This document shows positions 1 to 9,345 of a DNA stretch of 64,000 nucleotides, piece after piece. The position numbers and the translations under genes were made by a program. A model generated the notes under the pieces. It was not told the origin of the DNA and did no database searches. It was given only the letters and a program-made list of their open reading frames with translations. Each line of letters starts with the position of its first letter. Within the stretch, counting starts at the first letter, position 1. This DNA is from Sclerurus mexicanus. Its lineage: Eukaryota > Chordata > Aves > Passeriformes > Furnariidae. The stretch lies in NCBI GenBank assembly GCA_013396755.1, contig VWZF01001856.1, positions 1,141,515 through 1,205,514 on the forward strand, written 5' to 3'.

Positions 1-341
1 AGGTAGTGAGACAAAACAGTTCACAGTGGACCATCACCCACTCAGCTGTTCGATTACATTTGTGACAATACGCTTTGAAGTGATGGAGTTTATTCCTCCA
101 CTGATTACAATGTGGACCATCTACCAGAAAGAAGTAAGAGTTTTCACTGATCTCGGTGTGGAAACAGGGTTTTCAGGTCTTCAGACCCAAGTACAAACAT
201 TTATTTGCACTGTACCAGAGTTCGATATGGAACATATTAGTGTATGTGTTGTTGAGATCTTCTTGGCTCATAAAAGACATTAATATTCATCAAAAATAAA
301 GCAGAATCATAATAAGGGGAGAAATCCCACTTTAATAGTAT
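1..341. other. Spacer, no recognised feature
   Basis: Moderately AT-rich single-copy-looking sequence. An open frame of 85 codons lies at 26-283 (+), but its product resembles nothing I recognise, and an open frame of this length is expected by chance. I do not call a gene. Confidence 0.6.
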
Positions 342-870
342 AACAGAATCATTTAGGTTGCAAAAGATGTCTAAGATCATCAAGTCCAACCTTTAAATGT
401 TAAATCCACCACTAAACCGTGTCCCTAAGCTCCACGTCTACCCAACTTTTTAACACCTCCACTGCTGCCCTAGGCAGCCTCTTCTAGTTTGACAACCCTT
501 TCAGTCAATACATTTTTCCTAATATTTAATCTAAACCTTCCCTGGTGCAACTTGAATCCCCTTCCTCTTGTCCTGTCGTTTGTTACCTTGGAGAAGAGAC
601 TGATGCCCACCTGGCGGCAACCTCCTTTCAGGGAGTTGTAGAGAGTGAAAAGGTCCCCTCTTTGAGCCTCCCTTTCTCCAGATCAAGCACTCCCAGCTCC
701 CCCAGCTGCTCCTCATCACACTTGTGCTCCAGACCCTTCCCCGGCTCCATTGCCCTTCTCTGGACATGCTCCAGCCTCTCAATGTCTTTCTTGTAGCGAG
801 GGACCCCAAAACAAACACAATATTTGAGGTGCAGCCTCAGCAATGCCACGTACGGGGGGATGACTATATC
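342..870 (-). mobile_element. CR1 LINE fragment, 3' part
   Basis: 5'-truncated CR1 retroposon in reverse orientation. Its left edge is a decayed CR1 3' tail (AACAGAATCATTTAGGTTG). Moving right it runs through the conserved 3' segment into the C-terminal part of ORF2. Reverse-strand translation gives the CR1 ORF2 signatures KDIERLEHVQRRA and ELGVLDLEKGRLK (about 680-800), but stops and frame changes break it. About 530 bp remain of an element that is about 4.5 kb when complete. The tail belongs to the 'GTTGGAAAAGACCTC' group of CR1 subfamilies shared with the copies at 19523 and 31318. The copy is dead; the subfamily name is not certain. Confidence 0.93.
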
Positions 871-1835
871 TCTACAGTCAGTCCCATGAAATGTGAAAAA
901 CTGCATCTGTTTAGCTGTTCAAATCACATCAACAATTTGAGGTGTTAAATATGTGATGTTTTTAATATTGCAGCATTGAATGGTAGAATATCCAAACATA
1001 CAGCACCCATACACCCATAAAAAGTCCAGAGCCTGAATTACAGACATTATAAATGAAAAAAATACTTATGCCTGGGCAGTCCTCCACATTGTTCTGCTGT
1101 TGTCCTCAGTCCTTTGTTTATCCTTTGAGAGGTGTTGAAATACATTGCAATTTGATGTATGGCTGAGGAAGGAGGCAGGACAAAACAAGGCTTTCTATAG
1201 TAGAGGTTCTGAGCCAGTTGTGATGGAAAAGAATTAAAAGACTGAGTTAAAAGGTGTTAGTAAGTAATTGAAATACTTAGCTTTTTTCTTTTCTTTTTTT
1301 TTAATTTTTTTTCTGATTCATCTGCTACCATGAAGCAGGTGAAGACTTTAAACCACAGCTCAAGAGTGAACTTGACAATTTGTTGAAAAAGTGTTACATT
1401 TGAAAAAGCATCCAAATCTGTTTTGCTTTTACTCACATCTTCCTTAAGGAATTTCAGTACAGAGCATAAGGTCTGTCAGAACAATATTTTTGAGGAATAA
1501 ATCTATCAACAGCAAAATAGTTCCAATATGGTGAAAAAAAAATTGCATTTGCAGAATGCCATTCCATTTCTCATTTTCTGCATCCATTTCAGCTCAGGGG
1601 GTTTCAATTCCACATAAAATCTGACAACATTTAAAGCACTAAAAGCAGGTTATTTCCACTGTTTCCCTCATTACTGGGAGTCCTGGAGGGCTTACTGATC
1701 ATGGAAGTTCAAGTGATACAGTAGATCGTTTGTTCTCACCACAGTACAGACATACACACCTCAATCCTTGTCTGTAAATCCAATATTTTCAATTAAATGG
1801 CCCTGCTAAACAGAAAATAAAAGGAAGGCATGAAA
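871..1835. other. AT-rich spacer with a T-rich tract
   Basis: No gene or repeat family recognised. A pyrimidine tract, almost all T with a few C, A and G, lies at 1281-1313. The rest is unremarkable AT-rich sequence. Confidence 0.6.
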
Positions 1836-2004
1836 TTTGGAACAGGCTGCCCAAGAAAGTGCTGGAGTTACCATCCCTGAAAGTGTTCAGGCACTCGGGG
1901 ATATGGTTTCGTGGAGGACATGGTGGTGGTGGTGATGGTTTGACAGCTGGACTTGGCAATTCTAGAGGTCTTTTCCAACCTTAATAACTCTGTAATTCTA
2001 TAAG
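1836..2004 (+). mobile_element. CR1 LINE fragment, 3' end
   Basis: Short 5'-truncated CR1 in forward orientation. It begins at the conserved TTGGAACAGGCTGCCCAAG segment (end of ORF2), continues through GGTCTTTTCCAACCTTAA and ends in the decayed tail CTGTAATTCTATAAG. A (GGT)n expansion at about 1920-1938 sits where CR1 normally reads GGTGGTGATGG. Noncoding and old. Confidence 0.9.
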
Positions 2005-3599
2005 ATCACACCCCTCTGAAATCTGGCGGATGCAGTGTGTCACAACAGAACAACTGAAGGCCATAGGAGGTCTAAGAGTGGAAAAGCTTTCCTCATAACT
2101 TGAGGATTTCAGGTTTCATCAGCTAATTCCAATTTTCCTGAGTGAAGCTGTAATAACTACCAGAGGAGAGCTGAGGGATCCACATAGCAACTTTTGCCGG
2201 TTAAATAAAAGTGAAGCTTTGTATCTTCACATCTCTTCTCATTCTTGGTGCGTTATTTAAAATGTTATTTTGAATTTCTTTTTTCTGAGGGGCTGTCAGT
2301 TCACCTTTGAGAGAGCTGCAGTTGCTGTTCTGTCACCTCTTATGAAAGGTTTCAGCCTGATAAATGATAGCAGAGCAGATCTGCACAAACAGATGTACTC
2401 TCTGCTTTGCCTGTGTTAGTTAGACTCTTTATGGCACTTGTAAATTAAGGAACAGAATGATAGAGAAGAATATTAAACTAAAATGCTGTTGCATTTGACA
2501 TGTTCCCTGCACCCATCTGGTTTTGCCTTGATCTAATCCCCTTCAAACTTGTTCCATGTCAGACCACCTTGTTCCATACTGTTTCTCTCCTAACAAATAT
2601 TGACCTCCATTGATCTGGACCACAGTAATCAAATGTTTTCTCAAAGAAACAAGTACTTCTCTTTCCCCATGACCTTCCTCATCTGTGCAAGTGTTTTAGG
2701 CACAAAACCTCCTGCTCCCTTTTTGATGCAAACTTGACCTCTGTTGTCTTAGTTGGAAAATGCACTTGATTTCTAACAAGAGCTTTTCAAAATGTAACAC
2801 TGCTGATTTGTTGGATAATGAAATCCAAATTGTTCCACAAAAAAAGGTGCAATTATACAGCGTGTAATACACAAATAAATTGACTTAATGTTACATTATA
2901 ATGAAAACTGTGCAAAATCCTCTACACAAGCACAATAAAATAATAAAAAGTAATAGAACAGGTAATAGATGTAAAATAAATGCTAAAAAAGTAGTTCAAA
3001 TCATTTTCATACCAGTCAAAAGATACTGAGAAGGGCGCATCCAATCACAATAAAACACCAGAATGAAACACTTCTAAATAGTAATATAAATTTTTGTGGA
3101 CACTTCATGTCCCATGATGTGGAATTGACATATAGTTTGATTTTCTTTTTCCTAATGTAAGCCACAGTTTTACAGTCCTAGTGAAAACATTTTATTGCTG
3201 GGGATGTATTAGACATGGTTCATTTCCCTTCTCAGTATGGCTTTAATTTTCCACATCCATGGCTTGACACAGACCCAAACACCAGAAGATGGTTGTCTGC
3301 TATAAAGTGTTTGGCTTTCTTTGATTGCTTTACAATTTAATCTATAGTTCATTCCATTAACCCTTTCCATTTTAATGCCACAAAAGTCTTCCCCCTCTCC
3401 TTAATATAAAGATAAACTTCCCCTGAATCATTTATGCTCTTGTGTCCAGCGGATTACAAAGAGAACTGGAAAGAGACTGGTGCTGAGGGCACAAGAAGCT
3501 TCTTCCTTAGTTAACTTCCCAACTGGTGAAATAATTGAATGCACCACAGCAACAGGATTTTCCCTTCTGTTTTCATAATACATTCATAATTATTCATTC
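2005..3599. other. AT-rich spacer
   Basis: No gene or repeat recognised. Several A-rich patches (for example around 2870-2990) and a drop in CpG are typical of avian noncoding DNA. Confidence 0.55.
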
Positions 3600-4045
3600 A
3601 TTTGGTTTGGTCATATTCATACCAGCACACAGAGCCAAGAAAGTGCCACTGTCATTCTAACTTTCTCCTCAATCCCTGCTCTTCAGGGGGGGAAAATAAA
3701 AAACCCACGTTCCCGTCTGCAGTGTTGTCACATCCGATATCCAGTTCCTTCCGGCAGAGAAAGTGGATCTGGGAGGGTCACCAGATCAGCCTGTGCCTCG
3801 GGGCTCCTCGCCTCAAGTACAAAAGACTCGACTCAACTCATGTTAGTCATGTAGGTGGCCTATCGGTGGTGACGGACTGCCAGCTCGGTCTGTGGGCTAC
3901 CCGTGATAACTGCCTTGAAATGCTAAGTGCTTAATTAAGGACCTTTCATATCAGTTATTGAGGGCTCCATCTCCCATAGCCCAGGGCGTTGTACTTTACA
4001 GAGGACTCCCCAGAGCCACAGCCAACTTTATTGCAGTGACAAGTT
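3600..4045. other. CpG-retaining block, possible conserved element
   Basis: The segment is richer in GC than its surroundings. By hand I count about 11 CpGs between 3710 and 3905, while neighbouring kilobases have very few. An open frame of 110 codons (3602-3934, +) crosses it, but the product has no recognisable domain and codes through a G run, so I do not call a gene. It could be an unmethylated regulatory element, a short noncoding exon or a decayed GC-rich repeat. The CpG enrichment is seen directly; function is inference. Confidence 0.3.
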
Positions 4046-4131
4046 AAAAAAAAAAAAAAAAAGAAAGAAAAGAAGAGAAAAGAAAGAAAGGAGAGGAAAA
4101 AAAAGGAAAGGAAGAAAGAAAGAAACGAAAC
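4046..4131 (+). repeat. A-rich / (GAAA)n low-complexity tract
   Basis: A run of 17 A followed by irregular GAAA, GAAAG and GGAAA units. The strand is entirely purine except for one C near the right end. It looks like a decayed polyA-derived microsatellite. No AATAAA lies close upstream, so I do not read it as the tail of a retrocopy. Confidence 0.9.
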
Positions 4132-4452
4132 AAGTGGTTTTAATCCTCTTGGAAGCTCCCAAAACCTAAATACAAGCAGACAGCTGAGCTGCCATCATGA
4201 TCTCCTACTAAAAATACGTCTTTTTTTACTGTTTATGAGAATATTGCTTGCTTCTGGTTTGGGTGAGGTGTGGAGTCATCCCTGACAAGAGGATCAGACC
4301 ACTTGTGTTAACCCATGATGATATTTTGCAGTGCACAGCTTTCTCCTTCCCTGAAAACACTCGGTACCAGATGAAGGGTCATGTTTATTTAAAAGCAGAA
4401 AAAACAGATGTTTGTGGCTAAACCTTGTATAATTAATACAAGGTTTTCAAAG

Positions 4453-4556
4453 ACAGCAGATCCAGTTCTGAAAAGGAGGGGGAGAAATATTTCACTTGCT
4501 TCTCATAAACAGCAGATCCAGTTCTGCCAAGGAAAGGCGAAAATATTTCACAACCA
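4453..4556 (+). repeat. Imperfect 56-bp tandem duplication
   Basis: ACAGCAGATCCAGTTCTG occurs at 4453 and again at 4509, each time followed 18-25 bases later by an AAATATTTCAC block. The units differ by substitutions and a small indel between these anchors. This is a local tandem duplication of non-repeat sequence. Confidence 0.85.
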
Positions 4557-6277
4557 ACTAAGCAGCTGAGGTTTGGAAAGAAATACCTTTTGTTTCTGTC
4601 TGCAGCAGAAGAGCCCTGCAGAAGAGGGATCTGTTCTGCTTTTGATTCCTCGGGAGGGTTTCTATCAGCAGCAACTCTGCTGGAGTCATTAAAGTTACAT
4701 CGCTGTGAAACCACCGCAAGGACAATCTGAGTCCAACCCACAGCTTTCATTCAGGATGTTCGTAGTTGGGATGAGCTCGATGGAGACTTCTCTTATTATT
4801 CACCAGTTTCATACCAGAATTATTCTTTATTTGCAGCAGTGTAAGAGAATGTTCAGAATCAGGACAAAGGACAAAATGTTGCTTCCTGCTCCTATAGCAC
4901 CAAATCAAAGGAACATTCATAATGTTCTTGTAGCTGTAAATTAAAATCAACAACGACAACAATAAGTGACCTAATTGCCATTTCTTTTACCCCCACCGTA
5001 ATGCAGGTGGGATGATGGACCGAATGCAAACCCAAAGTAAGCAAAACCCAAATAAAAGGCCCAAAACCTCCTCACCAAGAGCTCTCTGCAAGTTAAACTT
5101 CAATTTGTAGAACCTTCTGGGATGTCCTAAGCCTGCAACTGGGCTGGTCTGGCTGCTAGAGGCTGGACAGAGCCTCATGAAGACATCCAAAAGATGTAGT
5201 CAACTCTGTGCCATTATTCCCAGCAAGCTAAAATCCTAGGGATTCAAGCTGACACAAAGAGAAAAGCAACCAAATCAAACCATCCAGCAGGCACAGTCTG
5301 ACAATTCTTCTTTTCATTTCTTTTCTCCAATACCCTTTCTTCTACATCTTTTTTATTAATCAACTCACTTTGAGTTCTTTGATGTACCTGCACCCCCTTA
5401 GTTGACAACAGATGTGGAAGAATTGGATGTCTAAAAGACAGTGATACCAATATGATTTATTTTTAAAATGCAGATGACAAGTATTTAAAGTAAAATGATA
5501 CTTCTTAAACTTAACTAGAGTAATATTTTATCAGCACAACTGCATCGTAATTTGAGAGCTAGATGATCTTCTTCTTTAGTCTCTATGTATTTTAATACAG
5601 TCTGAGGCTTGTATTTTATATTTAAATTTAAATACGGTATGGTATCCTAAATATTTTTAATATATTCTCTATTTTGTATATGGTACTCTGCTTACTCTAT
5701 TTTGTATACTAAATTTAAATGTTGTAAGCCGTTTATAATATGTTAGGAATGGTAGTAACCAAAAAAATAAACCAGGTTTATCCTGGGGCTTGCTTAGTTT
5801 CCCACTAAAAGCTTAGGCAGGATTTAAGTAGCAAAGATCAGTGTTATCTGAGATATACATTACTTACTGCATCTAGCAGAGAGATCCTGCAGCCTTGTTC
5901 ATATGAAATATTATCATACTCCTTCTGCACTTCACAATCTCCAAATAAAGGAGAAAATATTAAATCTGTTGCTTGTTCAGTGTGGTGAGATATTTTGAAA
6001 TGAAAAAAAAAAAGCTGGATAAATGGAAGATGTGATTGCTTTTTCATCTGAATTTGTAATTAAAACCACTTCTTTTTCAAGGCAGAAATCAGGGAGCCTT
6101 CTCCTTGTGTACAGTTTTTCATGCCTAATTTAGCAGATTATATTTCTCCCACATCCTGTGACAGTTAAATAAACAGGCACAGGAAATATCTTTAAAATCA
6201 TTTAATGTTCTCCATAAAAAAATAAAAAAAAATAAAAGTAGGACTACACACTGAAACACACAATATAACTCCAGAAA
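4557..6277. other. AT-rich spacer
   Basis: No gene or repeat family recognised. At 5585-5745 the sequence is very AT-rich, with the short motif CTCTATTTTGTATA occurring twice within 40 bp. Short A runs lie at about 5761 and 6002. Confidence 0.55.
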
Positions 6278-6610
6278 ATGGGAATACTGGGGCCATTGTT
6301 TAATTTCCGAGACCAGATTATTGATGATTCAGAGCTCGAGCATCTGTGCTCACTCACCAGTGTGATAGTGACAATTATTAACTACCAGCCCGTTGGAGGG
6401 CTAAGAGTAAATCAGCCATCAGCGTGGAGCCGAGTGCAGGAGCCGCATTCCTCCGGACTGTATTTTTCGGCAGCAAACTCCACCTGATGACAGCTACAAT
6501 CAACAGTGGCTCCAGGCAGCTGCTTTGCTGCAGGCCACATTCAATTATGTCGCCCTGCATTAGTCCCTGGCGAAGCTGTCACCTTCCAGCCTGTGAAGTG
6601 ATAGCATGAA
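6278..6610. promoter_or_regulatory. Candidate conserved noncoding element
   Basis: A complex block without repeats, higher in GC than its flanks. It contains homeodomain/TALE-like sites (TGACAGCTACAATCAACAG at about 6488-6506 and AAGCTGTCACC at about 6574-6584) and ATTATTAACTA at about 6374. It has no CR1 similarity, and overlapping short open frames in several phases resemble nothing known. Enhancer function is inference from composition and motif content only. Confidence 0.3.
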
Positions 6611-7013
6611 GAGGCTCCTGAAGTCTCGGCAGTTCTGCCTTTGGTTAGGGGAGCAAGGGGGAGCGACTCGAAAAAAGACCATTAGCACTGTGCCTGGTTG
6701 CAGCATTCGTTTTGCTCATGGAAGGAGAGGGAGAAAAAAGAATAGCTTAGGTGAGCTGGATTTGGAAAGTTGTCTGGTGTTGGATAATTGCAGAGGGTTT
6801 TTTTTTCCCCATAAAAACCATTTTTCTTTTTTTCCTGCAGGACTTGGGGTAGGAACAAATGCTGTTCCTTTTCCTGGATATTAAGAGTTACTCAGCCTTC
6901 TAGAGAGCAACTTAGACTGCACTTGGAGCAGTAGGGAACTCTGCTGTATTTTGCCATTTTACAAGTATAGTTTCCCAAGCAATTCCAAGGCATTTTGGGA
7001 GATTGGAACTCAC
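6611..7013. other. Spacer
   Basis: No gene recognised. A frame of 92 codons (6606-6884) ends in T-rich low complexity and has no recognisable product. Confidence 0.5.
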
Positions 7014-7230
7014 GACAGAATCACAGAATGGTTTGTGTTGGAAGGGAAATTAAAGATTATCCCGTTCCAACCCCCTGCTGTGGGCAGGGTCACCTTCCAC
7101 TATCCCAGGTTGCTCCAAGCCCCATCCAACCTGGCCTTGAACACTTCCAGGGATGGGTCAGGCACAGCTTCTCTGGGTAACCTGTGCCAGGGCCTCACCA
7201 CTCTCACAGTAAAGAATTTCTTCCTAAATT
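7014..7230 (-). mobile_element. CR1 LINE fragment, 3' end
   Basis: Reverse-orientation CR1. The left edge is the tail CAGAATCACAGAATGG, followed by GTTGGAAGGGAAATTAAAG, the GGGCAGGGTCACCTTCCAC block and CTGTGCCAGGGCCTCACC, ending at AAGAATTTCTTCCTAAA. This is about 215 bp of 3' sequence, the common 'GTTTGGGTTGGAAGGGACC' type. It lies head to head with the forward CR1 beginning at 7303. Confidence 0.95.
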
Positions 7231-7302
7231 CCTGAAAGAACCTTTGGTTTTAGCTGCTTAGTATCTGGTCACCAGAACAGCTTCACAAAGCTTCCTGCAG
7301 GG

Positions 7303-7630
7303 AACTACAACTACCTGACAGGAGGCTGTAGCCAAATCAGGGTCAGTCTCTTCTCCCAAGTAACAACTGATGGGACAAGAGGAAATGGGCTCGAGTTCTA
7401 CCGAAGGAAGTTTATTCTGGATATTAGGAAAAATTTCTTCATTGAAAGGGTGGTCAGGCTTTGGAACAGGTTGCCCAGGGAAGTGATGGAGTCATTATCC
7501 TTGGAGGTGTTCAAAAAATGCAGAGGTGTGGTGCTTGGATTTAATGGTGGGCTTGGCAGTGCTGGGTTAGTGGTTGGACTTGATGATCTTAGATGTTTTT
7601 TCTAAACTTAATGGTGCTTTGATTCTGTGG
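7303..7630 (+). mobile_element. CR1 LINE fragment, 3' part
   Basis: Forward CR1. It starts in the ORF2 C-terminal region (CTACAACTACCTGACAGG, giving YNYL-like residues), runs through TTAGGAAAAATTTCTTCATT, GGAACAGGTTGCCCAGGG and GGTGGGCTTGGCAGTG, and ends at TTGATTCTGTGGG. It is a different subfamily from the neighbouring copy at 7014, so the pair arose by two insertions rather than one inverted duplication. Confidence 0.95.
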
Positions 7631-7924
7631 GAAATGTGTGACTCCTCCATGCCACCAGCTCCATGCCTCTGCATCTCCAGCACTGAGGATGCAGGTTGGC
7701 TGTGTCACTCCATGGCTGCAGAGCTCTCTGCACCACAGGAACTCAAAGGGAGATGTTACACTGGAAACCAATGGATTTGTATTTTCTTCTCCCAATACTG
7801 CAGCTTTGAGAAGGGTTGTGCAGTTTTCCAAGCCAGTGGATAGCTGTGCACATGTACAGGGCTTTCCAGAACCACCTAAGCTCCTGAGGCCGAGGAGCTT
7901 CCCATCCCAGCTTTCAGAGGCATA

Positions 7925-7958
7925 ATAGCAATAATATAATAATATAATATAGTAATAG
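7925..7958 (+). repeat. (ATA)n/(AAT)n AT-rich microsatellite
   Basis: Imperfect ATAATA repeats immediately before the tail end of the next CR1, which is on the reverse strand. Confidence 0.8.
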
Positions 7959-7967
7959 TTTTGCAAT

Positions 7968-8109
7968 ATAGAATCACAGAATCATAGAATTACTTGGGTT
8001 GGAAGACCATCCAGTTCCAAACCTGCTGCCACGGGCAGGGACACCATCCACTATCCCAAGCTGCTCACACCCCCATCCAACCTGAACTTGAACACTTCCA
8101 GAGATGGCA
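7968..8109 (-). mobile_element. CR1 LINE fragment, 3' end
   Basis: Reverse-orientation CR1 with two copies of the tail unit (AGAATCACAGAATCATAGAA), then TTGGGTTGGAAGACC, GGGCAGGGACACCATCCAC and CTTGAACACTTCCAGAGATGG. Only about 140 bp remain, a strongly 5'-truncated insertion. Confidence 0.94.
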
Positions 8110-9040
8110 ATAGATGATATATAATGTGTATGCATTTATGCTAATAATGGACTAACATTATTTACTAAAACCACTGAAAAGATAATCAATTGACAGCCCA
8201 TGAGTCACTGGCAATAATCTTCCTTAAATGAAATGAAAGCAAAACAGGTGGGTTTTCCCCCCGCTAAGAGAGACAAAATAAACCATAAAACACTTTTTTC
8301 TTTTTTTTTTCTCTTTTTTCTCCCACAGTCATCTTCAAACTATATTATTCTGCAGCCAGTTGTATGTAATTAATATTATTTCTGTTTTGTTACAAGCTAC
8401 TGTTTTGCCTCTCTCTTTATTTTCCCGCATCACAGAAGACCAAACCACTGCATTCCAATTCCATTTTTAAGGAGCTGTTTTCAAAACTGCTTAATTCCTG
8501 TATACATATTCCTGAATAATCTAATGGAGTAAACTCCTGACACAGACCTTACTGCTTAAAAGAGCTGCTGCAGCTTTTTCTGTCCGTCTTGAGAAATGTT
8601 ACTTGGGACTGTAACATGCTTATAGTAGTTATTAATCATGGATTAGCTCTTTTCCAATTATTAATACAGGTAAACCTTAATACAGAGCATGCACAGATAT
8701 GACTTGCACTTGGCTGTGAAAGAAGGCTCATTTCCTGCAGTGTTGCTTCCATTGAAAGAGAGAAATGGCACAGGAAAGAAACTGGGATTTAGCAACCTGC
8801 CTGTGAAGGTTTGCTGTGGTGTGCCTCAATTCCTCTGTTTTAAAAGAAATGGTAGCATATCTCTGGTTTGCACTACTAGTGAAAAATACCATTTATTTCC
8901 TTTCTGAAAGCAGCAAGGAAACCCAGTCTCCTTCCACAAAAGCTCACGAGCATGGAAACCTTCCCCTCGTGCATTTTTAAAGTGAATCCTCACCATTTGC
9001 CTCTGTGCAGCAAAATAAAACTCTAAAAGTCCTAGTAAGC
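8110..9040. other. Spacer
   Basis: No gene or repeat family recognised. A T-rich tract lies at about 8294-8325. Confidence 0.55.
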
Positions 9041-9102
9041 CCAAAAAAAAAAAAAAACCCAAAAAGCCCAAAAAAGCACAAAAAAAAAAAAAAAAAAAAA
9101 AG
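9041..9102 (+). repeat. A-rich low-complexity tract
   Basis: Two long A runs (14 and 21) separated by CCCAAAAAGCCC-like spacers. On the other strand this produces spurious phenylalanine-rich frames. Confidence 0.92.
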
Positions 9103-9345
9103 CTGCACAATGAACAGATTGAGCAAGTGCACCTGGGGATAAATGCATTATGGACCTAGATCCATTATCACACCTCTTCCTGTCACAGCCACTATCCGAA
9201 CCCCACAGGAAATCATTCATTGAGACGCGGAATGTCATTTTAGTTGTAGCATTAATTTCCCAGCTGCTGGTAAAGATAAATTGTGCCCCTTCATTGCTTA
9301 TAAAAGAAAATGAGCACAACTCCATTTGATAACTTCGCTACTGGA
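9103..9345. promoter_or_regulatory. Candidate conserved noncoding element
   Basis: Complex sequence without repeats. It carries an E-box (CAGCTG at about 9261), GATA-like sites, CATTAATTT and two CpGs close together (GAGACGCGGAAT, about 9222-9233). No coding potential is apparent. This call is pattern-based inference; cross-species alignment decides it. Confidence 0.22.

Noticed and set aside
26..283. 85-codon forward frame at the window start
   Set aside because: No recognisable product or conserved motif; length within chance expectation.
3602..3934. 110-codon forward frame as a gene
   Set aside because: No domain, no recognisable homologue and no splice context. The region is better explained as a GC-richer noncoding block.
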